This document shows positions 30,607-40,141 of a DNA stretch of 64,000 bases, piece after piece. The notes below the pieces were generated by a model. The model saw only the letters and a program-made list of their open reading frames with translations, did not search any database and was not told where the DNA came from. The translations under genes and the position numbers were made by a program. The stretch covers positions 8,891,452 through 8,955,451 of the forward strand of contig NC_133770.1 of the NCBI RefSeq assembly GCF_003597395.2. The letters are read 5' to 3'. This DNA comes from Chelonoidis abingdonii (Eukaryota; Chordata; Testudines; Testudinidae). Positions within the stretch are counted from its first letter, which is position 1; every line of letters starts with the position of its first letter.

Positions 30607-31052
30607 CAGTGTTGAGCTGGAGCCAGTTCACACTGGTTCACACTGGGGGTCTGTTGGGGTGGTGGTGGATGGGGTCGGGGCTGTTAGGAGACAGGAAGTG
30701 GGGCGAGTTGGGTAGGGGTGGGATCCTGGGAGGCAGATGGGGCGGTGTCTTGGGATGGGCTGGTCAGGGAACAAGGAGCGGGAGGGTTGATGGGTTGGCC
30801 AGTCAGGGGCAGAACATGGGTTGGGGTCGGGTCGGTGGGGCAGACAGGCAAGTGGGGCTTGTACTCACCACACGGTTCCTTACCGGGTCTTTGGCAGCAC
30901 TTTGGCGGTGGATCCTTCACTCGCTCCAGGTGAAGGACCTGACGCTGAAATGCCGCCAAAAACTCAGAGCAGGTGAAGACCCCCCCGCCACCAAAGTGCT
31001 GTCGAGGGCCTGGGAGGGAACCGGTTATTAGGATTTTGGGAGCTCATCACTG
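30607..31052. mobile_element. GC-rich hAT-like MITE, second family
   Basis: The ends CAGTGTTGAGCTGG and, inverted, CAGTGATGAGCTCC match over the first 12 bases with one or two changes. CCAGTTCACACTGGTTC and GGAACCGGTTATTAGG form a second weaker pair. The interior at 30880-30990 shares CTTTGGCGG/CACTTTGGCGGTGGATCC arms with 27600-27690. No clear 8-bp duplication was found. Confidence 0.55.
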
Positions 31053-31719
31053 CAGAAGGAATGAGGTAGGGCGGATCTCTTGTTCAAAGCATAACTAACA
31101 AGATAAGAGGAAGTTTCTAAAAAGAAGGCTCTAACAGATAGGAGTGACTTGACTGCAGATGGTTTTAAATAAGACGAAAAGAATCTGTCTTAAAATGAGC
31201 CAACATGGCCCTTCCCAACCTACATACCGATGTTAAAACCAATGTGAACCCAGGTGCAATAGAAAACTGATGGGTGGCAAGGAGGTGCGGAGGAAACTCC
31301 CTGGGAAGAAAGGGAGTTGTCAATCTGATCTAGATTAAGGCTGGAAATAAAGATGAACTGTCTCGAATTGTTTTTTAGCCAAAGTCAGTAACTGGCGATG
31401 ATATCACCTGTTTGTTAAAGGGTATAGGAAATAAACTCTGAAACGGTTCATTGCTCATACTGACCTGACCATGTTGGAGCCGACCAATATGGGTCTAAAT
31501 AGAACCTACGTTTCATCCATTGGTAAGTATCTTGATCAAATGCTTATAAATGTTTTGTTACTGTTTGGATGTTGTAAATTGCTTATTATTTAGGCTTTTA
31601 AAGCATGTTTAGAGCAGTTGTATACGTACCATTTGGCCTTTGGTTTTAATAAAGGAATGTATGGTTAAATGAGGGTTTGGTGGTTTCCCATATTAACATC
31701 ACAACGCTGATAGACCCTG
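31053..31719. other. Non-coding sequence, possible old LTR-like segment
   Basis: From 31400 the sequence has TTTTAATAAAGGAATGTATG, a polyadenylation-like signal near 31650, in an AT-rich context that could belong to an old retroelement terminal repeat. No paired terminus, primer site or coding remnant was found. Confidence 0.2.
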
Positions 31720-31885
31720 GTTGTCAGAGACTGGGATCAAACCTGGGAACCTTTGCAGCTTAATGCAGTAGCCTCTCCTGCCTGAGCTGAAAAATGCAGT
31801 TCTCTTAGCCAAGGCTGTAGCAGGCTCCTCGATCACTACTTGGCCTAGCCACCACTAGAGGGGGACAAAGTGCCAGACCAAGCAG
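31720..31885. repeat. Diverged SINE-like interspersed repeat
   Basis: GACTGGGATCAAACCTGGGA resembles a B box region, followed by GCCTCTCCTGCCTGAGCTGA and CCACTAGAGGGGGACAAAGT. Family not identified. Confidence 0.4.
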
Positions 31886-31898
31886 GCAGGGGTTACAA

Positions 31899-32158
31899 CA
31901 GGAGTCGGCAACCTTTCAGAAGTGGTGTACCAAGTCTTCATTTATTCACTCTGATTTAAGGTTTTGCGTGCCGGTAATACATTTTAATGTTTTTAGAAGG
32001 TCTCTTTCTATAAGTCTGTAATATATAAACTAAACTATTGTTGTATGTAAAGTAAATACAATTTTTGAAATGTTTAAAAAGCTTCATTTAAAATTAAATT
32101 AAAATGCAGAGCCCCCCGGATTGGTGGCCAGGACCTGGCCATAGGTTGCCTACCCCTG
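31899..32158. mobile_element. hAT-like MITE with perfect target duplication
   Basis: It starts CAGGAGTCGGCAACCTTTCA. The inverted right end is CAGGGGTAGGCAACCTATGG, matching at 14 of the first 16 positions. The perfect 8-bp GGTTACAA lies at 31891-31898 and 32159-32166. The interior is AT-rich. Termini are of the hAT/Charlie type. Confidence 0.92.
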
Positions 32159-32166
32159 GGTTACAA

Positions 32167-32552
32167 CATTAATAATTTCAAATATTATTAAAAATCCCAA
32201 CACCTCCAAAGACTTGGGATGTTTGTTTCTGGAATTCCCATTCTTGAACTGAAGGAAGGAAAAGATAAGACACATTTATCCTGCCAACAGAGTAGAGAGG
32301 CAAAGGGTTTGCATCTTGTTCAGAGGAACAAATAATTCCTACAGCTGTCATAGGAATAACAAATTGTCATTAATATCTGGGCACAATGGGAGAGGATTTG
32401 GAGGAAAATAATATTCATATTTTAAATTAAACAACAGTTTGGTATCAGGATCATTACAAATCAGCTTTCACCTGCTCCTGATTTTCTTCTCAGTTACAAT
32501 GATTATTTGTTTCAACAGAGGAAATAGGGGAGTTATTAGATGCTGCCTTTAC
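32167..32552. other. AT-rich non-coding sequence
   Basis: No feature recognised. Confidence 0.4.
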
Positions 32553-32671
32553 ATGGTGAAATTCACCCCTGTGCAGATCGCTGGCACAAGAGCTATGCCC
32601 CCACTTACATGAGGGATTTAATGAGAGCATTGACCATGTCCTAATCCTTTGTGCGGGGGTGAATTTCACCC
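32553..32671. mobile_element. Small palindromic MITE
   Basis: The ends GGTGAAATTCACCCCTGTGC and, inverted, GGGTGAAATTCACCCCCGCA match over about 19 bp. The 119-bp element would form a hairpin. No target duplication was confirmed. Confidence 0.65.
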
Positions 32672-32769
32672 ACAGTGAAAATAAGGACATGAAGAGGAGG
32701 GGTTATGTATGTTAATAAAATTTTGCCTGAGGTCAGCTCTCTGGTTCAACTAGGCATGGCATTCTAAAT

Positions 32770-32905
32770 GATTACCGAAGTGTCACGTTCCACCCCAGAG
32801 GTGGCTACATTTCAATTGCTGGTGAAGCTAATTTGTTTGCGTGTGTGTGTAGAGCTCTGGGATTCTTCAACATGGAAGGGACTATCAGATATTCATTATT
32901 AGTAT
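32770..32905 (+). mobile_element. Old SINE-like repeat, related to 62150-62270
   Basis: TTCCACCCCAGAGGTGGCTA CATTTCAATTGCTGGTGAAG aligns with CCACACCTCAGAGGGGGCTG CATTTCAGTGGTTGAAG at 62180. ATTCTTCAACATGGAAGGGA resembles the 'GAAAGGCGC' region of old vertebrate SINEs. Confidence 0.5.
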
Positions 32906-33644
32906 TACATCACACAATAATATGAAAATAAAACCATAAAAAAAAACACCCTCCAAAAGAAGTGCCCTTTTTGACCCATTTGCAATTACAGAGAAGGTCC
33001 TGATCCTCTTAAATGTAACTGTCAAGCAAGTTTTCAGTACGATTCAATAAAGCGATCTGACATTTCTTTGGAGATCTTTACATACAGTAGCTCAAGTCAG
33101 CAAAGAACCTTACTTCTGGCAGCTATGCAAGTGTTTTATTTTGCCCAAAGCTAGACAGGTGTGATCAAGAACGGGGGCGGGGGAAGAGAATATATTAGCA
33201 AAGGCCTTTCAGTGGTAATACAGGTGTTGGCGAGAGTGAAGGGATTTTTTTTAAGTTTAGAAGGGCAAAATTAAAGACACAGCACTTTTATTTTCTGGTA
33301 AGATGAGAGATAGGGAGGCATTTCATAAAACACACTACAGAGGTTGATCATTCTAATACGACCCGATGGAAAGGCGTGGAAAACATTACAGAATTTCTAA
33401 CCTGCTGGAGCCAGCAGTGTTCAGCATTTTGCAGCCAAAGGGATACTTTGTCACCAAACCCTCACAAGAGCATTTAACTAAAGGATTGAAGTGGTTTATA
33501 ATGCGCAGGATAAGCAAATGCGCTCATTCAAACAGCTAAATAAAAGGTCACAGCCTGAGCTACCTGGAATGTGCTGTATTGAGCCTAAAACTAAAGTCTG
33601 CTGCTTTTGGGGAAATCAAAACTCAAAGCAAGTTTCTGTAGTAA
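32906..33644. other. AT-rich non-coding sequence
   Basis: No repeat or gene recognised. A-run near 32937-32947. Confidence 0.4.
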
Positions 33645-34080
33645 GGTTGGACCAGTGGCTAAAGCACTGGACTGGGAGCCGGGTTCGATTACTGGGTGGC
33701 CTTGTTGGAAAATTAGAAAGGGCTCAGAAAAGAGCTAAAAGACTGATTCAAGCCTTGTCAAAGAGAAGGTTAAAAGGTGACTTGATCATGATCTAGAAGT
33801 ACCTACGTGCGGAGATGACTTCTGACCATAGATAACTCTTTAATTTAGGAGACAAAGTAAGTTCCAATGGCTGAAAACTGAAGCTAGACAAATTCAGGCT
33901 AGAAATAAAGCATGATTTTTTTAAGAATTAGGGTAATTAACATTTGGAATGAATGTTTCTCTAAAAGATATGCCGTAGCTCAATCAGAAGTTGTAGGCTT
34001 GATACAGGGATTACTGGGTGAAGTTCTCTGGCTTGCGTTAGGCAGTAGGTCAGGTCAGTTGATCATAAGGGTCCCTTTAG
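33645..34080 (+). mobile_element. SINE head followed by CR1 ORF2 end and 3' UTR
   Basis: 33648-33694 is a tRNA-like MIR head (CTAAAGCACTGGACTGGGAG, GGGTTCGATTACTGG). From about 33706 the plus frame reads KLERAQKRAKRLIQ and then KRRLKGDLIMI, the CR1 ORF2 C-terminal motifs 'KLERVQ.R..K.I' and 'KRRLRGDLI', with the usual intervening residues deleted. Stops follow. The 3' part matches 17245-17465. Confidence 0.75.
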
Positions 34081-34084
34081 GACA

Positions 34085-34380
34085 CAGGCATCAATTCTGT
34101 GTATGCGCCAGGGCTCAAACACCCATTGGAAAAAAAAATAGGGGGGTGCTGGATTAATTTTTTGTGGGACTTGGCACCTGGACTGTGACTCCAACCCCCG
34201 CTCCACCCATGGTCCGAGGCATCGCCCTTACTCAGCCTCTTCCTCCTGTGGCCCCACCTCTGCTCTGATCCAAGGCCCTGCCCCCGCTCGGCCTCGTCCC
34301 CATCAGGCCCCGCCTGCAGCTTGCACAGGCGGGGAAGGGGGTGGAGAGGAGCACCCCACAGCAAAAACAAAAGTCAGTGC
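34085..34380. repeat. GC-rich interspersed repeat, unnamed
   Basis: CAGGGCTCAAACACCCATTG GAAAAAAAAATAGGGGGGTGC is followed by C-rich sequence with GGCCCCGCCTGCAGCTTGC. It resembles the interior of a non-autonomous DNA transposon, but paired termini were not found. Confidence 0.35.
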
Positions 34381-34539
34381 CTGTGCTTCTGGACTTAAAA
34401 TATATGAACCTATGAATTCACATGGGGCTAGATTTGATACCCTTCCTTACACTGAGTGGTACTTTACACCAGGAATAGCCGCATATACCGGGGGCTACTC
34501 TCTAAATAAGGAATTATTCAATATAAGAATATCACAATC

Positions 34540-34677
34540 TGGCCTTCAATCTCTCTTTGCCTCAGTACCCCATCTATAAAATGGGAGCCCATACAACTTC
34601 CCTATCTCAAACGGGTGTTGTGAAGGTAAATGCATCAATGTCTGCAACATACTCTGATATTAACAAAGAATGACTTA
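34540..34677 (+). mobile_element. MIR-type SINE distal fragment
   Basis: CTCTTTGCCTCAGTACCCCA TCTATAAAATGGGAGC then AAACGGGTGTTGTGAAGGTA AATGC is the distal MIR layout. Confidence 0.65.
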
Positions 34678-35040
34678 AGGGGTGACTTGATTAGTCCATA
34701 AATACCAACGGGGGGAACAAATATTTAATAATAATGGGCTCTTCAGTCGAGCAGAGAAAGGTAAAACATTTGCCAATGGCTGGAAGTGGAAGCTAGACAA
34801 CTTCAGACTGGAGATATGGCATACATTTTAACAGCGAGTAATTAACCATTGGAACAATTTGCCAAGGGTTGTGATGGATTCTCTGTCACTGACAATTTTA
34901 AAATCAAGATTGGATGTTTTTCTAAAAGATCTGCTCTAGGAATTATTTTGGACCAGTTCTCTGGCCTGTGTTATACAGGAGATCAGACTTGATGATCACA
35001 ATGATCCCATCTGGCCTTGAAATCTATGACTCTATGATGG
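34678..35040 (+). mobile_element. CR1 ORF2 end and 3' UTR
   Basis: The plus-strand segments AATTAACCATTGGAACAATT TGCCAAGGG, then TTAAAATCAAGATTGGATGT TTTTC, then CAGACTTGATGATCACAATG ATCCC give the CR1 ORF2 C-terminus (VINHWNNLPR-like, then LKSRLDVF) and 3' UTR. The region is close to the minus-strand copies at 48690 and 50340. Confidence 0.85.
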
Positions 35041-36016
35041 TGATGGAGGCCTTAGTACCTAGATCCATAGGTCGAGAAACCAGTCCCTGCCAAGTTGTTG
35101 GGAAGTCTAGGACTAAATTTCCAGCCTATATCCAAGTTCTGGGTGAACCTGAGAGGCACAATTAAAGATCACTGTGTAACTTCAGGTCTGCTAGAATTGA
35201 GCAGAAGATGGATGTGCCACATGCATGTGATTCTGAAAGAGGAGTAAAGCTCCGATCATTGCTCATTTGAGATGATCTGCATAACTTACTGACATCTCTG
35301 CTTCATGAACAATTCAATCATCACAAACTCATGCTGCTAAAGCTTGTAGACAATGCCACACAATATTGCAGTCAATGCTTATTCCATGAAAATATTGTGC
35401 AAACATTAGCACAACATTAAGAAATCAGGCACTCAAAACCAGGAAACATAGAGATCAGCTTGAAAATTCATTGATATCTAGTGACCAATGGGGAAAAAGA
35501 CTTCAGGAGAAGTTCGTGTTTGCATAGACTTGCCTATGCTGTTTAAGTGTGCAGCACGATGGAGCTGCTTTGCCAATATCATCAATTCTGGCTCGTTTAA
35601 GGTTACAAATCACTGTAGTGTTTGAATGTAGGTGTAATGAAATGTTGATATCCTTATAATATGAGTAAAGGGCAGCAGAGCTGGGCTTCACATGCCCTGA
35701 TTGAGAGAGGTGACCTTAAAGTGAACCTCCCTTGCCAAAGCCCAGTGAAGATAAGCATAGGTGGAGCAGGTGTTCCCATGTAATGGAGTGGTTCCTGCCT
35801 GAAGATTTCTAGGTACCATCTGACATGCAATGTTTAATGACAAAACTGATTAGATTCAATGAAGGGGCCTTGTTTCCTGCTGGTGATTCCTAGCGCTGTC
35901 CTCACTGCTGAGCAAATCTAGGGCTAAGCCTTAATGCTGGGTTTCCTGTCCCTTTTAATAAATGTTCTCTTTTTTATACACAGGATCAGTGCTTGCAAAT
36001 GGGGAAGTATTGCCTC
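35041..36016. other. Unique-looking non-coding sequence
   Basis: No repeats recognised; frames up to 65 codons only. Confidence 0.4.
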
Positions 36017-36019
36017 TTA

Positions 36020-36314
36020 GGGCTGGTCTACGCTAGAGGGGGAAATCGATCTAAGATACGCAACTTCAGCTACGTGAATAGCGTAGCTGAAGTCGAAGTA
36101 TCTTAGATAGAGTTACCTACCGTCCTCACGGCACGGGATTGACGTCCGCAGCTCCCCCTGTCGACTCCGCTACCGCCGTTCGCGTTGGTGGAGTTACGGA
36201 GTCGACAGGAGCTCGTTCGGGGATCGATATATCGCGTCTAGATGAGACGCGATATATCGATCCCCAAGAAATCGATTGCTACCCGCCAATACGGCCGGTA
36301 GTGAAGACATACCC
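36020..36314 (+). mobile_element. PIF/Harbinger-like MITE, copy 5
   Basis: It starts GGGCTGGTCTACGCTAGAGG and ends TAGTGAAGACATACCC, with flanks TTA (36017-36019) and TCA (36315-36317). It carries the inner hairpin ACTTCAGCTACGTGAATAGC GTAGCTGAAGT and a palindrome ATATCGCGTCTAGATGAGAC GCGATAT at 36229-36255. Confidence 0.85.
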
Positions 36315-36317
36315 TCA

Positions 36318-37009
36318 GGGGCACCCAGGGATGGTGCTAAGTTTTCCCAGATTACTGGTTGGGGGCTCGAGTCAGTTCTGTTTTGTATTGTTAAGAGGAA
36401 CCCCTGGATATTGATCCTAGCTCTTGTTGCTGCCACTCCACATAGCAGAAGAGTCTAGCAAACTGGATTTTCATACACAACCTTACACAAAGTTAGTTAA
36501 GAGTACAATCAGATTTTGCTGTGATTTTAAGTCTCAATGAGATCTACCAAACAAGCCAAGTTTGAAGAAAATCAGTCAAGGAGTTTTAAAGTTATCAGTA
36601 GCTAAAGTTGAATAGATCAGAGTTTGGCACAGCACTAAGTTTGACACAGTTGTTATTACTTATTAGTTGTATTCTGGTAGCTCTCACAAGGTGCTAGGCT
36701 ATATGTTCACACAAAAGGAAAGACAAAGCCCCTTTTGTGGTCTGTGAGATTACAGAGACTCAGGACATTGTGGTCTGCGTGAGGGCAGAAACCTCTACAC
36801 AAAATGGGAGAGTCTCTCTCTCGCCTCTCTTCGTCTGCCCGTGGGGCAAATCAGAGTCTGTCGGATGGAGGTATCCAAACCCAGATTTCTACCAAAAAAC
36901 TGGTAAAAGTGAGAACAGTGGGGTGAATGCAGGACTGTCTTTATTTCTTGTTTACACTGACTTTAACTTCCTTGCTATATGCCCTCTAGTGGCCATGCTG
37001 AATAGCTGT
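36318..37009. other. Non-coding sequence, no feature seen
   Basis: A 93-codon plus frame from 36737 shows no known domain. Confidence 0.4.
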
Positions 37010-37135
37010 TATTATTAGTCTTACCATCGCACTTAGGAGCCTCCAGTCCTTGACCAGGACTCCACTGTGCCAGGTGCTGTACAAACACAGAACAATAAGA
37101 CAGTCCTGTCCCCAAGGAGCTTACAATATAAACAT
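37010..37135 (-). mobile_element. MIR-class SINE tail, minus strand
   Basis: TTAGGAGCCTCCAGTCCTTG, CCACTGTGCCAGGTGCTGTA, ACAGTCCTGTCCCCAAGGAG then CTTACAATATAAACA is the reversed tail seen at 58870. Confidence 0.75.
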
Positions 37136-37335
37136 TCACAGCTAACATCTTTGTCTCCGATATGAATCGATTCTTCGTTTCAGCTGAGTCTAGAGAACAA
37201 AATTATCTCAAGACTGAGCTAGTCCAGAGCTAGAAACTGGCTAACTTCCTAAAACACCCGCACGTTAATTAGGTTTTAATAAATAAATACAAACATTGAT
37301 TTCTGATTTCTCTATCCCATTGCAGCATTATCATT

Positions 37336-37455
37336 AGGGTGACCAGATATCCCAATTTTATAGGGACAGTCCCGATATTTGGGGCTTTCTCTTATATAGC
37401 TCCTATTACCCCTCCCCTCCATCCTGATTTTTCACACTTGCTGTCTGGTCACCCT
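37336..37455. mobile_element. Short MITE, AGGGTGACCAGA termini, 9-bp direct repeats
   Basis: A perfect 12-bp inverted terminal repeat, AGGGTGACCAGA, bounds this 120-bp element. It is flanked by ATTATCATT (37327-37335) and ATTATCGTT (37456-37464), which match at 8 of 9 positions. Nine-base duplications fit Mutator-like elements better than hAT, but an 8-bp reading with one chance base cannot be excluded. Confidence 0.8.
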
Positions 37456-37464
37456 ATTATCGTT

Positions 37465-38123
37465 ATCTTTTTGCAAAGAATACCTGTAGCCAGCAAGAGC
37501 GATAATGGTATTTTGTAGTTTGAGGGTTTTATCAGCATCAGTTTGGGATGGAGAAGTGGCTTCAGCTAGTTAACTGAAAAGCCGTTGAGCCCTATCATCC
37601 TCTTCTCTGGTCAATATTTTTAAAGGTAATTTTTCTGATCATCAACATCACGATGATCGATGAACAGTATTAATGTGACATGAAACTTCATCACATTTGG
37701 AAGGTGACTGTCATACTTAACTGTCTCTCGTGTTGTCCTGCTAGTTTAGATACATACAGCAGAGGGCACTGCAGTTAATACGGGGTCCTGGCACTGGAAC
37801 TAAGATGCAGGAAACTGAGGATTTAAGATTGATAATAGCATGATAACTGAGCCATTTGATTGTTTGAGAAGGCTAGTGTAGTTCTCTATGGAATAATTGT
37901 GAAGGTCAAGCTGAGCCAAGCTATACAGAGAGGTTTGTTGCAAAGGTTACCTTCCACTTCTGTAGTACTCTGGCCTCCAAGTTCTTTGCAAGCATGAGTC
38001 AGTTAACCCTCAGGAGGCCCTTGCAAGGAAATCAGGTGTTATACAAATGGAAAAAAAGCAAGATCCAGGGAAATGCAGCATGTCACGAAATGGGGTAAGA
38101 ACATGCCACACTGTGGAGCAGAT
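37465..38123. other. Non-coding sequence, no feature seen
   Basis: No repeats recognised. Confidence 0.4.
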
Positions 38124-38136
38124 TTAACCAGGGCAT

Positions 38137-38258
38137 CAGACGAAGTGGGTATTCACCCACGAAAACTCATGCTCCAATATATCCGTTAGTCTATGAGGTG
38201 CCACAGGACTCTCTGCTGCTTTTACAGATCCAGACTAACACAGCTACTCCTCCGATAC
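38137..38258 (+). mobile_element. Retroposed 122-bp hairpin unit with 13-bp target duplication
   Basis: It is flanked by TTAACCAGGGCAT (38124-38136) and TTAACGAGGGCAT (38259-38271), identical at 12 of 13 positions. The unit has a stem-loop GTGGGTATTCACCCAC followed at once by GAAAA, then CGTTAGTCTATGAGGTGCCA and the 3' end CAGACTAACACAGCTACTCC. It is related to both arms at 12483-12726. It has no A-tail or coding capacity. Confidence 0.8.
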
Positions 38259-38271
38259 TTAACGAGGGCAT

Positions 38272-38577
38272 AGCCATCATGCTAGCAATCCAGCTTTCTT
38301 GACATTATCAGGTGTCTCGTGCTATCTGGCAGTATTGTTAGGGAGGCAGCTGGTAGTGGAATAAGGTTTATATCCCAGAATCTCAGCTTTCATTTTTTTA
38401 AAAAGTAAGTTTCTAGCCCTTTTGAAAAGACGGCCCCTAAACATTCCAGAAGCAGAAAGCAAATCAAAAGAACCCAACATTTATTATTTTAAGACTCATG
38501 ATTATCATTAGGACTTGACTCAAGAGTTTCAAGCACTTGGGGTTGGGGGGTTGGCTATTCTGCAGTTTCCCAATGGC
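38272..38577. other. Non-coding sequence, no feature seen
   Basis: No repeat or gene recognised. Confidence 0.4.
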
Positions 38578-38580
38578 TAC

Positions 38581-38877
38581 GGGCATGGCTACGCTTGCAG
38601 CTGTACAGAGCTGCTGCGGGAGTGCTCCCACAGCAGCGCGCTTTGAAGTGCGAGTGTGGTCATGGCGTCAGCGCTGGGAGAGAGCTCTCCCAGCGCTGCA
38701 CGTACTCCACCTCCCCGTGGGGATTAGCTTACAGTGCTGGGAGCCGCACTCCTAGCGCTGGGGCACTGTTTACACTGGCGCTTTACAGTGCTGTAACTTG
38801 CTGCGCTCAGGGGGGTGTTTTTCACACCCCTGAGTGAGAAAGTTGCAGCGCTGTAAAGCGCCAGTGTAGCCAAGGCC
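38581..38877. mobile_element. PIF/Harbinger-like MITE, different family
   Basis: The left end GGGCATGGCTACGCTTGCAG and the inverted right end GGCCTTGGCTACACTGGCGC agree over about 16 bp. Flanks are TAC (38578-38580) and TAA (38878-38880). Several inner hairpins occur, such as GGGAGAGAGCTCTCCC and GGTGTGAAAAACACCC in inverse form. Confidence 0.75.
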
Positions 38878-38880
38878 TAA

Positions 38881-39756
38881 CAGAGTTTACATCAACCAGT
38901 GTGGGAATTAGCAAAGCAGCTAGTGCCCTGCCTAAAGAAACCCAGAAGGAGGTTGCCTCTAGAGCAGCTTTAGGGAGCAAGCTGCCCTCTGGTTAGCTGG
39001 CTGCAGATTGGCTCTCCTGCTTAGGTCTGTCTACACTGCACACTCCTTTTGGTGGTGTGCTGAGTACATAAACTACAAACCCCCTGCCATGGGCATACGT
39101 AGCAGCCTCCCTCCTTCCATAGCCTTTGACTGCTACATATCAGCATGAAGCAGGAACCCATCTGTATCAGAATTGGGAACAGAGACCCAGGAGGCTCCTG
39201 ACTCCACGCCTGCAGCTCTAACCACTAGAGAACACTTCCCCCGTGCATAAAACACACTGCTGTTTAAAGAGGGATGCAAGTAAAACCTGTGCTCCCCAGC
39301 TGTCCCACAAGACAGACCACATGGTATCTAGGACAAGGAGAGTAGCTGCCATTCTCCATGAGTCAACCATTTCAACAGTGCAGCTGCTATGACTTCCGTG
39401 TCAGCCAGATCCCCAATCCATCAGCCCTCTACCTGCACCCCAACATTTATAAATAGAGACTTCATGTAAGCAATTCAGCTGACCTCTGCCAACGGCCTTG
39501 GCCAATCTTCAGGTGAGAATTGTTTGTGGTGAGAGAGTCAAGATCCAAACCATGTGGGACTTTATAGACCGTACGCAACATGTTGAGGAGCACTCAGATG
39601 CAAACAGGAACTGGGGCAGTGGCTGACGGCCAGGAGTAATAAACTCCCATCAAATAGCGCTGCCTAACAGCTGCTGTCTGCATCAATAGCAGCTCCTAAA
39701 TAGTCTCCAAAATGATGCACCTCACATGTAGATGGCCTCCCATATAGAGGGTGTAG
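38881..39756. other. Non-coding sequence with weak repeat scraps
   Basis: TTAGGTCTGTCTACACTGCA at 39022 looks like a lone Harbinger-type left end, but no right end was found. 39170-39240 resembles a reversed MIR head. The rest is unremarkable. Confidence 0.35.
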
Positions 39757-39758
39757 TA

Positions 39759-40141
39759 CAGTAGAACCTCAGATTTACGAACACATCAGGAATGGAGGTT
39801 GTTCGTAACTCTGAAATGTTCGTAACGCTGAACAAAACATTATGGTGGTTCTTTGTGTAAACACAACTGAACATTGACTTAATGCGACTTTGAAACTTCA
39901 CTATGCAGAAGAAAAATACTGCTTAATTTAAATGAAACAAGCACAGAAACCGTTTCCTTACCTTGTCAAATCTTTTTTTTTTTAAACTTTCCCTTTATTT
40001 TTTTTAGTAGTTTACATTTAACACAGTACTGTACTGTATTTGTTTTGGTCTCTCCTGCTGCGTGATTGTAAGCTTCCAGTTCCAAATGCGGTTGACCAGT
40101 AGGTTTGTAACTCTGGTGTTCGTAACTCTGAGGTTCTAGTT
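39759..40141. mobile_element. Mariner/Tigger-like MITE
   Basis: The left end CAGTAGAACCTCAGATTTAC GAAC and the inverted right end (40094-40138) TAGAACCTCAGAGTTACGAA CACC match closely. TA precedes the element at 39757-39758 and occurs at 40142-40143. It adjoins the decayed Myb/SANT gene and may have truncated it. Confidence 0.75.

Noticed and set aside
31053..31719. Possible solo LTR of an endogenous retrovirus or Gypsy-type element
   Set aside because: Only an AATAAA and AT-rich context were seen; no TG..CA ends, primer-binding site, target duplication or coding remnant.
33648..33694. tRNA-like stretch with a GGTTCGATTACTGG B-box
   Set aside because: It matches the MIR-class head and lacks a pairing acceptor stem.
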